A model generated the notes under the pieces. It made no database searches. It was not told where the DNA came from and saw nothing but the letters and a program-made list of their open reading frames with translations. Positions 8,486 to 16,909 of a stretch of 35,299 nucleotides of DNA are shown here, in pieces (position 1 is the stretch's first letter; every line of letters begins with the position of its first letter). A program made the translations under genes and the position numbers. Source of the stretch: Geitlerinema sp. BBD 1991-9 (lineage in GTDB: Bacteria > Cyanobacteriota > Cyanobacteriia > Cyanobacteriales > Geitlerinemataceae); NCBI GenBank assembly GCA_001657325.1, contig LWRO01000044.1:1-35299 (forward strand), read 5' to 3'.

Positions 8486-9291
8486 CGGTTGCCGAGTTCT
8501 TTCGATCGATCGGTCGCCGCGCGAACGGCTGAAATGAGTGCCGATCTCAACCCCTTGGCTTCAAGTTCGGCAATTCCCGCGATCGTCGTTCCCCCTGGAC
8601 TCGTCACCCGGTCTTTTAATTCGGCCGCGTGCATCCCCGTTTCAGCTAGCAATTGGACGCTTCCTCGAACCGTTTCGACGGCAAGTTTGGCGGCGATCGC
8701 GCGGGGCAAACCCACTGCGACCCCTCCGTCGGTCAGAGCTTCGACAACCAAGGCAACGTAACCCGGTCCCGACCCGGACAATCCCGTCACCGCATCCATT
8801 AAATTGTCTGGGACTTCCACCACCTCGCCGACGGCACTGAGGAGGCGTTTGGCCGTTGCTAGGGTTTCGGGTGTGACACACTGACCGGCCGCGATCGCAC
8901 TGATTCCCGCGCCTACCGTGGCTGGAGTGTTGGGCATGACTCGAACCACTGGGCAATCGGGAAATGCAGCTTCGAGCTTGAGGAGAGGTACTCCTGCCAA
9001 AATCGAAACGATTAACGTTGACGATGGCCGATCGATCTCGGCGAGTTCGGCTGCGATCGCATCGAATATTTGAGGTTTGACTGCCAGGAGCAGCACCGAG
9101 GCCGATGCGGCCACCTGGCAGTTGTCGTCGCCGGTTTGCACGTTATAAGTTTCGCTTAGATAGCGACGACGCTGAGGCTGGGGATCGCTAACCCAAACCT
9201 CAGCGGGACGATACACCTGTTGGGTCAAGAGGCGGGACAAAATGGTTTCAGCCATGACCCCACCACCGATAATTCCGAGTAAAGCTGACAA
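8482..9291 (-). CDS. proC: Pyrroline-5-carboxylate reductase
   Basis: 269 residues. Last step of proline synthesis: NAD(P)H reduction of 1-pyrroline-5-carboxylate. The start is a TTG: the Rossmann motif [14 protein letters not shown] begins four residues in, and the first ATG (at MAETIL) would destroy it. [14 protein letters not shown] and the C-terminal [15 protein letters not shown]...[16 protein letters not shown] are the family signatures. It lies 29 bp downstream of sepF and is very likely co-transcribed. The 3' end meets mnmA convergently with overlapping stops. Confidence 0.96.
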   Translation of the reverse strand: MSALLGIIGGGVMAETILSRLLTQQVYRPAEVWVSDPQPQRRRYLSETYNVQTGDDNCQVAASASVLLLAVKPQIFDAIAAELAEIDRPSSTLIVSILAGVPLLKLEAAFPDCPVVRVMPNTPATVGAGISAIAAGQCVTPETLATAKRLLSAVGEVVEVPDNLMDAVTGLSGSGPGYVALVVEALTDGGVAVGLPRAIAAKLAVETVRGSVQLLAETGMHAAELKDRVTSPGGTTIAGIAELEAKGLRSALISAVRAATDRSKELGNR

Positions 9292-9320
9292 AATTTTAGA
9301 ATGAATGCGAAATAGCGAAA

Positions 9321-9953
9321 CTAGGACTGAGCCATGCGTCCGAGGTCAGCAGACCAATTCGATGGCGTTCCTGCAGGAGCCGTTGGGCGAGGTGCGCGCA
9401 GGTGGGGCTGCATGACATCGCGCACGACTCCAGACTGGGTACTGACTTGCACGCAACTGGGCGTAAACAAGAAGATGCTTTCGCCTATACGCTCTTGATG
9501 TCCGTCGAGGGCAAAGGTACCGCCAGCAATAAAATCGACCGCTCTTTGAGCTTGGTCGGGGTCCATGACGGTTAGGTTGAGAACGACCGATTTACGTTCC
9601 CGCAGGGCTTGAATCGCTTGGGGCATTTCTTCAAACGAGCGCGGTTCCATAACCACGACTTCGGAAATCCCATTAGTGGCACCGGGTAATCCAATCACGT
9701 TGTTTAAGGATGAATTCGGACTCGTCCCCGTTTCGAGGGGCGCAGGACTAAAAGGGGCTGTGCTGCTACTGGCGGTCGGTCGATCCCGCAAGCGAGACCG
9801 ATTGCCGATCGACTCGGTCGGTGCAGGGACAGGCGGTTCGGTAGGATACAGGTTGGAATAGTTTCCACCTTCCATTTCGTCGTATTCGTAGTCGTAGTCC
9901 CCAGACTCGCTGCCGTTAAGGTAATCCTGTAACTTTGAAAATAAATTGCGCAT
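9321..9953 (-). CDS. sepF: Cell division protein SepF
   Basis: 210 residues. SepF anchors and bundles FtsZ at the division site. The N-terminal amphipathic helix ([12 protein letters not shown]) is the membrane-binding part. A disordered acidic and proline-rich linker (about residues 15-95) follows, then the conserved core with [50 protein letters not shown] and [14 protein letters not shown] Gly/Pro-rich tail follows. The linker is long, as in other cyanobacterial SepF (Cdv2) proteins. Its place between pipY and proC mirrors ylmE-ylmF-proC clusters in other bacteria. Confidence 0.95.
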   Translation of the reverse strand: MRNLFSKLQDYLNGSESGDYDYEYDEMEGGNYSNLYPTEPPVPAPTESIGNRSRLRDRPTASSSTAPFSPAPLETGTSPNSSLNNVIGLPGATNGISEVVVMEPRSFEEMPQAIQALRERKSVVLNLTVMDPDQAQRAVDFIAGGTFALDGHQERIGESIFLFTPSCVQVSTQSGVVRDVMQPHLRAPRPTAPAGTPSNWSADLGRMAQS

Positions 9954-10106
9954 ATCGACTCCGACAGAAAACCCATTCTGAACTCAAATTCACGTCGAGA
10001 CACGTGCCACTCGGCATCAGCGCACCCGATCTCTCGACTCCATTATTGTATCTGGACGCAACAACAGTGTGCTGCACCCGATACGAGCGGGTTGGGTGAA
10101 TTCATA

Positions 10107-10805
10107 CTAGCATTGTCCCGCTGCGAACGATCGAGGTCGTTCGCCGAAGAGAACGCGCCCCAAACGAACCATGGTCGCACCGCACGCACTCGCGATCTCG
10201 TAATCTTCGGACATCCCCATCGATAACTGTTCCATCTCGACGCGAGATCCGTATTCTCGGCGGATTCGATCGGCCAGTTGTCGCAATTCGTCGAATACGG
10301 CACGGGTTTCGGAATCGGTCAGTTCGAGGGGAGGAATGGTCATCAATCCTCGCACGTCAAGTCGATCGAATGTTGCGATTTCGGGTAGGTCTCCCAGCAG
10401 TTCGGGAACGCTCCAACCGAATTTATTGGGATCTTCACGCAGTTTGACTTGCAAGCACAACTTGGGACTCGGACTGCCTCGTTTGACGAGTCGATCGATC
10501 TCTTTCAGCAATTTCAGGCGATCGACCGAGTGAATCCACTGGACGTGTTCTAAAACTAATTTGACTTTATTCGTTTGTAGATGTCCGATGAAATGCCAGG
10601 TAATATCTTGTAGATCGGATAACTGCTTTTGTTTTTCGATCGCTTCTTGAATGCGGCTTTCCCCAAAGTCGCGGATACCCGCAGCATAAGCGTCCCGAAT
10701 GGCTTCGGCCGGTTGCATTTTCGACACGGCCACGAGTCGCACAGAACTCGGAAGCGACTGACGCATCGCCACGATGCGTTCGGCGATTGACAACGACTCT
10801 GGCAC
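10107..10805 (-). CDS. pipY: PLP homeostasis protein PipY (YggS family)
   Basis: About 232 residues from a GTG at 10805, preferred because AAGGAGGG lies 8 bases before it and the product then begins VPESLSIAERIVAMR like other family members. An ATG at 10841 overlapping the pipX stop gives 244 residues and is the alternative. The fold is a single alanine-racemase-like barrel binding PLP. The PLP lysine is in RLVAVSKMQPAEA. GESRIQEA, WHFIGHLQTNKVK, VRGLMTIPP and LSMGMSEDYEIASACGATMVRLGRVLFG are signature segments. Non-enzymatic PLP buffering is the known role. It pairs with pipX upstream. Confidence 0.94.
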   Translation of the reverse strand: MPESLSIAERIVAMRQSLPSSVRLVAVSKMQPAEAIRDAYAAGIRDFGESRIQEAIEKQKQLSDLQDITWHFIGHLQTNKVKLVLEHVQWIHSVDRLKLLKEIDRLVKRGSPSPKLCLQVKLREDPNKFGWSVPELLGDLPEIATFDRLDVRGLMTIPPLELTDSETRAVFDELRQLADRIRREYGSRVEMEQLSMGMSEDYEIASACGATMVRLGRVLFGERPRSFAAGQC

Positions 10806-10837
10806 GATCGAACCCTCCTTTTTCCTAAATCGAGCAG

Positions 10838-11107
10838 TCATTGAAACATCTGCTGGCGAATGGCGTGCAATTGTTCGTAGGGCTTTTGCAGTTTCATACG
10901 CCGTAATTGGCGCAAGCGGTTTTCAACAACGGTTCGAGCGTCACCTCGCGCGATCGGCTCGAAGCGGAAACCTTCACTGTCGTTCGTGACGACAAAAAAC
11001 AGCCGTTGGGCATAGAGCGTTGTAAACAGTTCTTGATTTTCCCCAATCGGACAAACGCGAAAAAGCAAGCCAAATGTCGGATGGTTGAGATAAGTTTCAG
11101 TGTTCAT
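10838..11107 (-). CDS. pipX: PII-interacting protein PipX
   Basis: 89 residues, the usual length. PipX shuttles between the nitrogen sensor PII (GlnB) and the transcription factor NtcA, coactivating NtcA when 2-oxoglutarate is high. The Tudor-like domain reads NETYLNHPTFGLLF-like at the N-terminus (MNTETYLNHPTFGLLFRVC), followed by LFTTLYAQRLFFVV and FEPIARGDARTVVENRLRQLRR, then C-terminal helices rich in basic and Gln residues. First gene of the pipX-pipY-sepF-proC series on the minus strand. Confidence 0.95.
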   Translation of the reverse strand: MNTETYLNHPTFGLLFRVCPIGENQELFTTLYAQRLFFVVTNDSEGFRFEPIARGDARTVVENRLRQLRRMKLQKPYEQLHAIRQQMFQ

Positions 11108-11502
11108 TCAGCTCTAAAACTACCGTACAGTTTCCGAGTGCGAAGCAGCGGCGCTTTGACAATCCTTCGGTCGATCGAACATTGGCTTCTGGCGAGAACG
11201 GACTTCACGGGTTCGGACAATCCAATCTCTGGATCGAGTCGTGCGACATCATTCATCGGCTAGAGTTTGGCAACGACTAATGCATTTATTGAAGATCCGG
11301 GCTAGCCGCCACGAAAGACAACTAATTCAGCGTTGTAGAGCACGTCGAGCAGAAATTGCTCTCACTAGCTATCTTTGTGCTGTCTTGCAACCCTTGACTT
11401 CCAAGACCCTTAACATATCAGGTCTTTGACAGCTTTTCAACGAAGTCAGTTCCCAACTTAGCGTCAGAAAGACGAGTATCTCGAGCCGAACGGACTTACA
11501 AC
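11108..11502. other. Spacer between apcC terminator and pipX
   Basis: About 400 bp that must hold the pipX promoter. Short frames in it lack protein character. I looked for an NtcA box (GTA-N8-TAC) and did not find a convincing one. Confidence 0.5.
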
Positions 11503-11537
11503 CGAAAAAAACAGAGAGGCCGCGACGACCTCTCAGG
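11503..11537 (-). terminator. Rho-independent terminator after apcC
   Basis: Read on the minus strand: GAGAGG, a 9-nt loop, CCTCTC, TG and a run of seven or more T's (plus-strand A run at 11504-11511). It starts about 42 bp past the apcC stop and closes the apcABC transcript before pipX. Confidence 0.8.
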
Positions 11538-11578
11538 AACAACCAACAATATAATTGCCAACCCAATAGACTGTTGGA

Positions 11579-11779
11579 TTACAGTCCAGTATTGACACCC
11601 GGTCGACCCGTTGCGAGTTCGACCTTGAGGATTTTGCCACCCATTTTCATAATCCGTTGCTGCTCGCGGAACCAGTTATCGTAAGATACGAGCTTGGTGA
11701 AATAGGTGTTTTGCAATTCTCTTTGGGTACGGATGCGCGTTTGGCTCGGAACGCAGGCGGTAACCCGGAACATACGCAT
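11579..11779 (-). CDS. apcC: Allophycocyanin core linker LC7.8
   Basis: 66 residues starting MRMFRVTACVPSQTRIRTQR, near-identical to the known 7.8-kDa phycobilisome core linker, ending LATGRPGVNTGL. It caps allophycocyanin trimers inside the core cylinders and tunes their absorption. Third gene of apcABC, but 551 bp downstream of apcB, an unusually long gap. Confidence 0.97.
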   Translation of the reverse strand: MRMFRVTACVPSQTRIRTQRELQNTYFTKLVSYDNWFREQQRIMKMGGKILKVELATGRPGVNTGL

Positions 11780-12330
11780 GGACGAAACTCTCCTGTCGTG
11801 AATGCGAAACGAGGAAATGCTGTTTTAGCAGATTTTGACAGCCAGTCAAAGGCAAAGCAGATGAGGCAAAAAGCTTCTCAAAACGAACTGCTCGGGTGAT
11901 GGAGATTGCTATCTCATGAAGCGGTCGTTTTATAGAGTTCGGCGATTTCCCTTGCTGTGGCTGTCGATCTAGTTTCCAGTCTAATATCTGAAAGACTTTA
12001 TTTCTGATGCCGATTCCAAGATTTTCTATTACAATCCCTTAACTTAAGCTGACTATCTTTTGGAGATAGCTTGGGTAGAAAATCTATCCTCTTATATTTG
12101 TTCCCGCCGTGCTGAGAGAGGCTCTAGGCGGGAATTCCCGCGAAATTTTTTAAACGGGTTTCAAAAGGAATCGCACGTCTGGGAGTCACGGATCAATACG
12201 ACAGCACTCTATTCACGGCTGCTTCGAGACGGAACAAATTGCCCTTCGCACTCACCCCAGACATCCCAGACTAAAGAGTGGATATCACCAATGGTTGCGA
12301 ACACTGGTGGATACCGATCGACACTGAGGC
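11780..12330 (-). other. Long apcB-apcC spacer
   Basis: 551 bp without a recognisable gene. Near apcB is a hairpin TATCACCA/TGGTGgATA (12283-12313), 17 bp past the apcB stop. In the middle is a set of competing inverted repeats (12101-12141). The rest shows nothing I can name. Confidence 0.6.
12101..12141 (-). promoter_or_regulatory. Mutually exclusive hairpins between apcB and apcC
   Basis: TTCCCGCC (12101-12108) pairs perfectly with GGCGGGAA (12127-12134). The second arm is also the first half of the perfect palindrome GCGGGAATTCCCGC (12128-12141). Both structures cannot form in the same RNA. In other cyanobacteria apcAB and apcABC transcripts differ greatly in abundance, so a processing or attenuation role is a reasonable inference. 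Confidence 0.4.
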
Positions 12331-12816
12331 TTAGCTCAAGCCCGAGCAGATGTAGTCGAAGTACACGCCCATTTCTTTGCCAGCATCAGCACCGACTAAG
12401 CTAGCGGTTACTTCTTTCATCGCTTGAACCGCTTGTACGGTGGAGCCGATGGGTACGCCGAGAGAGTTGTAGGTTTCTTTTAATCCGTTGAGGACGCGCT
12501 CGTCGAGAATGGAGGGATCGCCAGCCAGCATTGCGTAGGTTGCATAGCGGAGGAAGTAGTCCAGATCGCGGATGCAAGCGGCGTAGCGGCGAGTGGTGTA
12601 CATGTTGCCACCAGGACGGGTGACATCAGAGTACAGCAGCGATTTAGCAACGGCTTCTTTGACGATGGTTGCAGCGTTGGCACCGATTGCAGCGGCTGCG
12701 CGAACGCGCAGTTCGCCCGTTTGGAAGTAGCCTTTCAGCTTATCCATGGCAGAGCCGTCGAGGTATTTGCCCTGCACGTCGGAGGAATTGATAACAGCGG
12801 TGATTGCGTCTTGCAT
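12331..12816 (-). CDS. apcB: Allophycocyanin beta subunit
   Basis: 161 residues, exactly the family length. Phycobilisome core pigment protein. The phycocyanobilin-binding cysteine is C81 ([13 protein letters not shown]), and the methylatable asparagine is N71 (GGNMYTTRR). ALSO typical are [20 protein letters not shown] at the start and [17 protein letters not shown] at the end. AAGGAT is the likely ribosome-binding site. Follows apcA by 110 bp. Confidence 0.98.
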   Translation of the reverse strand: MQDAITAVINSSDVQGKYLDGSAMDKLKGYFQTGELRVRAAAAIGANAATIVKEAVAKSLLYSDVTRPGGNMYTTRRYAACIRDLDYFLRYATYAMLAGDPSILDERVLNGLKETYNSLGVPIGSTVQAVQAMKEVTASLVGADAGKEMGVYFDYICSGLS

Positions 12817-12926
12817 GATCCTTACGTTCTTCTATCGATAGATTTAGAAATGCTCGGTTGTGAAAGCTTGGCGAGGAGGAGTCGTCGTGTCGTACCGGAT
12901 GGAAAACGACGATAGGAAACGACTAC

Positions 12927-13412
12927 CTACTGCATCGCACCGATGACGTAATCGAAGTAGGACTCAGCTTCGCCAGCATCGCTAGCGGACATCAGAGAAG
13001 TCGCAACGCTCTTCATGCAGCGCACGCCTTCAGCCACGGCTCCGATGGGCGTTCCCAGAGAACGGTACATTTCACGCACGCCGACGATGCCGATTTCTTC
13101 GATGGGCGTGATGTCACCGGAAACAACACCGTAGGTGATCAGGCGCAGGTAGTAGTCTAAGTCGCGCAAGCAAGTTGCGGTCATTTCTTCACCGTAAGCG
13201 TTTCCGCCGGGCGACACGACATCGGGACGTTTTTGGAACAGTTGGTTGCCGGCCTCTTTGACGATGCGCTCGCGAGAATCGGTCAAAATTTGAGCGATAC
13301 GCAAGCGAGCTTCGCCGGAAGAGACAAAGCTTTTGATCCGATCCAGTTCGCCCGGGCTGAGGTAGCGAGCCTCAGCATCGGCGTTCACGATCGACTTCGT
13401 GACGATACTCAT
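12927..13412 (-). CDS. apcA: Allophycocyanin alpha subunit
   Basis: 161 residues from the ATG at 13412 ([20 protein letters not shown]), preceded on the minus strand by GGAGGA nine bases upstream; a longer frame to 13430 is rejected on this basis. The bilin-binding cysteine is C81 ([13 protein letters not shown]). It forms the alpha-beta protomer with ApcB in the phycobilisome core. The linker-core gene apcE, often upstream of apcA, is absent here; a divergent sigma factor gene takes its place. Confidence 0.98.
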   Translation of the reverse strand: MSIVTKSIVNADAEARYLSPGELDRIKSFVSSGEARLRIAQILTDSRERIVKEAGNQLFQKRPDVVSPGGNAYGEEMTATCLRDLDYYLRLITYGVVSGDITPIEEIGIVGVREMYRSLGTPIGAVAEGVRCMKSVATSLMSASDAGEAESYFDYVIGAMQ

Positions 13413-14051
13413 GATGTGCGATTCCTCCAAAAAAGGAAAATATTACAGCGCGTATTGACCTTTAGGGAAAACCCCTTTTTGCAATCATGGCTATTGTGCA
13501 GCATAAGGTTAACGATTCCGGTCGGCGCTTAATATTTTGTAATATTTTTCTCAGAAATTTGCCGGCACTTTCCCTTGACTCGATCGAGACCCCCTCGATC
13601 GAGGCTGCACGGACAGATCGGTCATCGGAGACAGAGACTGAGTGGCAATTTTCACGATCGCTTCAGGAAACTTGTTCGCTGGTCTCCTCGTCTCGAGTAA
13701 ACGAGGGTTGTTTTCGCTAGAAATTTTACTGACATTTCTGGAAATAGCTGCCGTTTCACTGTAGTCAGGAGTGTTTGAGGATGGTAGGTTTGCCCGATCG
13801 AGAGGGAATACTGAAAACAAGACTGATTGGTGGGGGTTTCCGCCCTTTACGACATTCGGAATCTCTAGCTACTATTATCTTAAGTGAAGTCATAATGAAT
13901 TCGACTTGTGTGCGATCGCATGGCTATCCCAACGTTCTCGCTGCAAATGCCATCGACCGTTCGTATCTAGAGCCGAGCTAGATCGTGTCCTTGTCCGAAC
14001 CATCCTGCCCTCCGTAACTTTCACGATTGCATCTTTGACGTTGACGATCGT
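13413..14051. promoter_or_regulatory. Divergent control region between apcA and sigma factor gene
   Basis: 639 bp without a gene, holding the promoters of apcABC (minus) and the sigma factor (plus). Visible items are an AGGG-AAAA-CCCCT hairpin with T run (about 13462-13481), the apcA ribosome-binding site, and a HIP1-type TGCGATCGCA at about 13911. Exact promoter boxes cannot be assigned. Confidence 0.5.
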
Positions 14052-15035
14052 ATGCCCACAGCCAAAATCGAGATGAAAACAGCCAATCCCACCCTCAAAG
14101 CCGACACCGTTCGGGCGTACCTGCACGAAATCGGTCGCGTTCCATTACTCACCCACGAGCAAGAGATCGTTTTGGGCAAGCAAGTGCAAGCCATGATGAA
14201 GCTAACAGAAGCTCAAGCCAAGCTTGCCAAAACGCTACAACGAGAGCCAACCGTTGAAGAATGGGCAGAAGCCGTGGGACTCGAACTGTCACAACTCAAT
14301 GCGAGCCTACGTCGCGGACAGCGGGCCAAACGTCAAATGATCGAAGCGAACCTGCGGCTCGTCGTCGCAATTGCTAAGAAATACCAGAAACGCAATCTGG
14401 AATTTCTGGATTTGATTCAAGAAGGAACGCTCGGACTCGAACGAGGGGTTGAAAAATTCGATCCCACCCGGGGCTACAAATTTTCTACCTATGCCTATTG
14501 GTGGATTCGTCAAGCCATCACGCGCGCGATTGCCCAGCAAGCCCGCACGATTCGCCTACCCATCCATATCACGGAAAAACTCAATAAAATCAAAAAAGCC
14601 CAACGCGAACTGACCCAAAAACTCGGACGGAATCCTAAGATCGGTGAAATCGCACGGGAACTCGACCTCGAACCGAGCCAAGTTCGGGAATACCTGACGG
14701 TTTCCCGCCAACCGATTTCCCTAGACTTGCGTGTTGGCGACAACCAAGACACCGAACTTCAGGAACTCCTCGAAGACGAAACCGCCTCTCCCGAACAGTT
14801 TGCAACTCAAGAGTTGCTCCGCCAAGACCTCGAATGTATGCTCGCCGAACTCACGCCCCAACAACGGGAAGTCATCGTGTTGCGTTTTGGATTGATGGAC
14901 GGTAAAGAGCTATCCCTCGCGAAAGTCGGTGCGCGTCTTAACCTGAGTCGAGAACGAGTGCGCCAACTCGAGCACCAGGCTTTGAACCACCTACGCCGCC
15001 GTCGGTCTGCTGTGCGCGGCTATCTGGCCAGTTAG
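14052..15035 (+). CDS. RpoD-like group 2 sigma factor (SigB-like)
   Basis: 327 residues. Region 1.2 is ADTVRAYLHEIGRVPLLTHEQEIVLGKQVQ. Region 2 is QMIEANLRLVVAIAKKYQKR...LDLIQEGTLGLERGVEKFDPTRGYKFSTYAYWWIRQAITRAI, with the -10 recognition helix. Region 3 is RLPIHITEKLNKIKKAQREL. Region 4 ends LSLAKVGARLNLSRERVRQLEHQALNHLRR, the -35 helix-turn-helix. The lack of a long region 1.1 and the length mark a non-essential group 2 factor. The N-terminus looks most like cyanobacterial SigB, but the subgroup is not certain. Such factors respond to light, carbon and stress. Confidence 0.93.
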   Translation: MPTAKIEMKTANPTLKADTVRAYLHEIGRVPLLTHEQEIVLGKQVQAMMKLTEAQAKLAKTLQREPTVEEWAEAVGLELSQLNASLRRGQRAKRQMIEANLRLVVAIAKKYQKRNLEFLDLIQEGTLGLERGVEKFDPTRGYKFSTYAYWWIRQAITRAIAQQARTIRLPIHITEKLNKIKKAQRELTQKLGRNPKIGEIARELDLEPSQVREYLTVSRQPISLDLRVGDNQDTELQELLEDETASPEQFATQELLRQDLECMLAELTPQQREVIVLRFGLMDGKELSLAKVGARLNLSRERVRQLEHQALNHLRRRRSAVRGYLAS

Positions 15036-15061
15036 CTTCCACCTCGATCGTCGAGTGTATC

Positions 15062-15095
15062 AGCCGAGATGCCTGTGGCATCTCGGCTCGTGTTT
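15062..15095 (+). terminator. Strong hairpin terminator after sigma factor gene
   Basis: Perfect 12-bp stem AGCCGAGATGCC (15062-15073) / GGCATCTCGGCT (15077-15088) with a 3-nt loop, followed by CGTGTTTG. The T tract is weak but the stem is very stable, and it lies 27 bp past the stop. Confidence 0.7.
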
Positions 15096-15568
15096 GTACG
15101 GGCATTGGGAGGTTCGAGCGTTTAGCTTGAAGTTTTCGGGAGATATCGAAAAAATACGCAGGCTAGAGCGCAATTAAAACCTAATCCTTCAATGAAGAGG
15201 GGTAGAACGTCCGAACTTTTAACTTTTTCAAACTCGAAGCATACAGCAAATTCCTAAAATCGTCTAATTTCACGATCGATCGGCGGGTTTTGAGCTATCG
15301 TGCGCCAATTTATGGAATATCACCAAAAAATGACGTTTTAGGCGATATTCAATGCTGCGTCATGACGAAGTGTCATGTTTTTCTTACGTTGCGATCGCGA
15401 TCGCTTGTTTCGGGGGTTCGGGTCAGTAGGATTGAGGAGCGAACCGCATAGAATTGAGTTTCTATAACGTTTTACGAGCAGATCGTCTCCAAGCAGACGA
15501 ACTGTGCCGATTTTCAAGACCGATATATCGATCGAGTTTTCGTACAGGACAGTGCATCGTACTACCCC

Positions 15569-16261
15569 GTGAACGACCTCCCCTTGACTTATCAACCTCT
15601 ATTCGACCCTCGATCGATCGAGGCTTTGGCAACAGTGTTACTACGGACGCCACAGTTCCCGGAGCGCGTCGGGCTGTGGCGATATGGGTTCGTTGCGGGT
15701 TTCTCAGCTTTTACAGAGAGTGCATTCGTCCTCCTTTTGTCCCATGGCTACAGCTCGATCGCGTTGCGCCTCAACCTGGAAGAACAGCAATCTGTCGTTG
15801 TGACCACTTCATTGTCGCCATTACTGGGGAACTGCGGGTTCCTTCTTGTTGTCGATCGATCTCAATCCCACTTTACCGATCGAGATCGACGTGTCGTCCA
15901 GATCGAAATCTTCAGCCTCGATCGACCGACAGTCTACTCCCGCAATTTCCAACAATTCGGGTTGGATAAAAGCAACGATCTCGACTCGATCGAAGCCGAT
16001 TCCGCACAACCGATCTCCCAATTCAGCGATCGAACGATTGAGGTGAGTCATTTTCAACCGTTGGAATTCCGCAATTTACATTCGGCTCGAACTAGAGGCA
16101 AAGCGACAAACCAATATCAAAGTATCAAAAAAAAATTAAATACTCCAAAACACCTTCAAGACCGTCTTCGCAGCCAAAGAGTTTCGATAAGACTTCTCTG
16201 TTTTATATCTACTTTTAATAAGACAAAAAACGAACAAAAACAAAAATTTTCAATACGATAG
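15569..16261 (+). CDS. Doubtful hypothetical ORF
   Basis: GTG-start frame of 230 residues (MNDLPLTYQPLFDPRSIEAL). The first 120 residues have a plausible mixed composition (VAGFSAFTESAFVLLLSHGYSSIALRL would be hydrophobic), while the last 60 are basic and low-complexity. No family recognised, no ribosome-binding site, and an overlapping 171-residue frame in another phase. It could be a gene remnant or chance. Confidence 0.2.
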   Translation: MNDLPLTYQPLFDPRSIEALATVLLRTPQFPERVGLWRYGFVAGFSAFTESAFVLLLSHGYSSIALRLNLEEQQSVVVTTSLSPLLGNCGFLLVVDRSQSHFTDRDRRVVQIEIFSLDRPTVYSRNFQQFGLDKSNDLDSIEADSAQPISQFSDRTIEVSHFQPLEFRNLHSARTRGKATNQYQSIKKKLNTPKHLQDRLRSQRVSIRLLCFISTFNKTKNEQKQKFSIR

Positions 16262-16856
16262 TACAAATCAAGAATTCATAACAACGAGCTTGCAACCAGT
16301 CTAAAACAAAAAATAAAGACTCAATACAAACTCAGAGCTTTTGACTCTAATATGAATATTTTCTCAAAAAACGACGATCGATTTTTTAGACGTTTTTTAT
16401 ACTCTACAGTTTATCGAGTGAGGAATATAATCCTGAATTCAGTGGGTTGCGAAAGCGCACTCAAGCAGCAGACAAGTCTCCGAGTTAATACCAATCCTGG
16501 AGGAGGAAATCAGCTTTCAATCGAATTCTCCTCCGTGTAAACAATACTCTTCCAACCCCAGCAACGGAAATTTTTCACACTTTCTCTGAAAACTCTGCCA
16601 CCCATCACGTCTCGAACTGACTAGGAACCTCATGAGAGCATCTATTCGACGTCGCACTCCCTCGATCGCAGCCTCCACCCATCCAGTCGATCGAAGCTTA
16701 TCCGAGCTACCGAGGCATTGCCTTCTCAAACAAGACAGCACGATTTCAATCCCGATCTCCACGATTTCTGTTGTTTGGTCGATGTTTCTACGAGCGTATC
16801 GATCGGTCGATCGTCGGGAACGATCCTTCATGCGTTAGTGCTATCGTGCCATCTCG

Positions 16857-16883
16857 ACGTTAAAGTTAGACATTAACGTTAAA
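16857..16883 (+). promoter_or_regulatory. Paired ACGTTAAA repeats upstream of permease gene
   Basis: ACGTTAAA occurs at 16857-16864 and 16876-16883, 19 bp apart start to start. The second copy is part of the palindrome TTAACGTTAA (16873-16882). The pair ends 26 bp before the permease start codon, a likely regulator-binding or promoter position. Confidence 0.35.
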
Positions 16884-16909
16884 AGAATCTCGGCTGAAGT
16901 TCACAATTC

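Larger units (their letters stand above)
15096..16909. other. Gene-poor 1.8-kb region
   Basis: No recognisable gene. Frames at 15569-16261 (plus) and 16517-16831 (minus) are open but have no familiar motifs, and the tail of the first runs into low-complexity AT-rich sequence. GC falls sharply from about 16080 to 16450. It may contain decayed genes or untranslated RNA. Confidence 0.5.

Noticed and set aside
11369-11566. 65-residue minus-strand ORF after apcC
   Set aside because: It reads through the apc terminator hairpin and has no protein character.
12060-12404. 114-residue plus-strand ORF in the apcB-apcC spacer
   Set aside because: It runs antisense into apcB, and its translation is low in hydrophobic core residues and Ser/Arg-rich.
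16517-16831. 104-residue minus-strand ORF
   Set aside because: No recognisable motif, Arg-rich composition typical of CGATCG-dense chance frames, and no ribosome-binding site.
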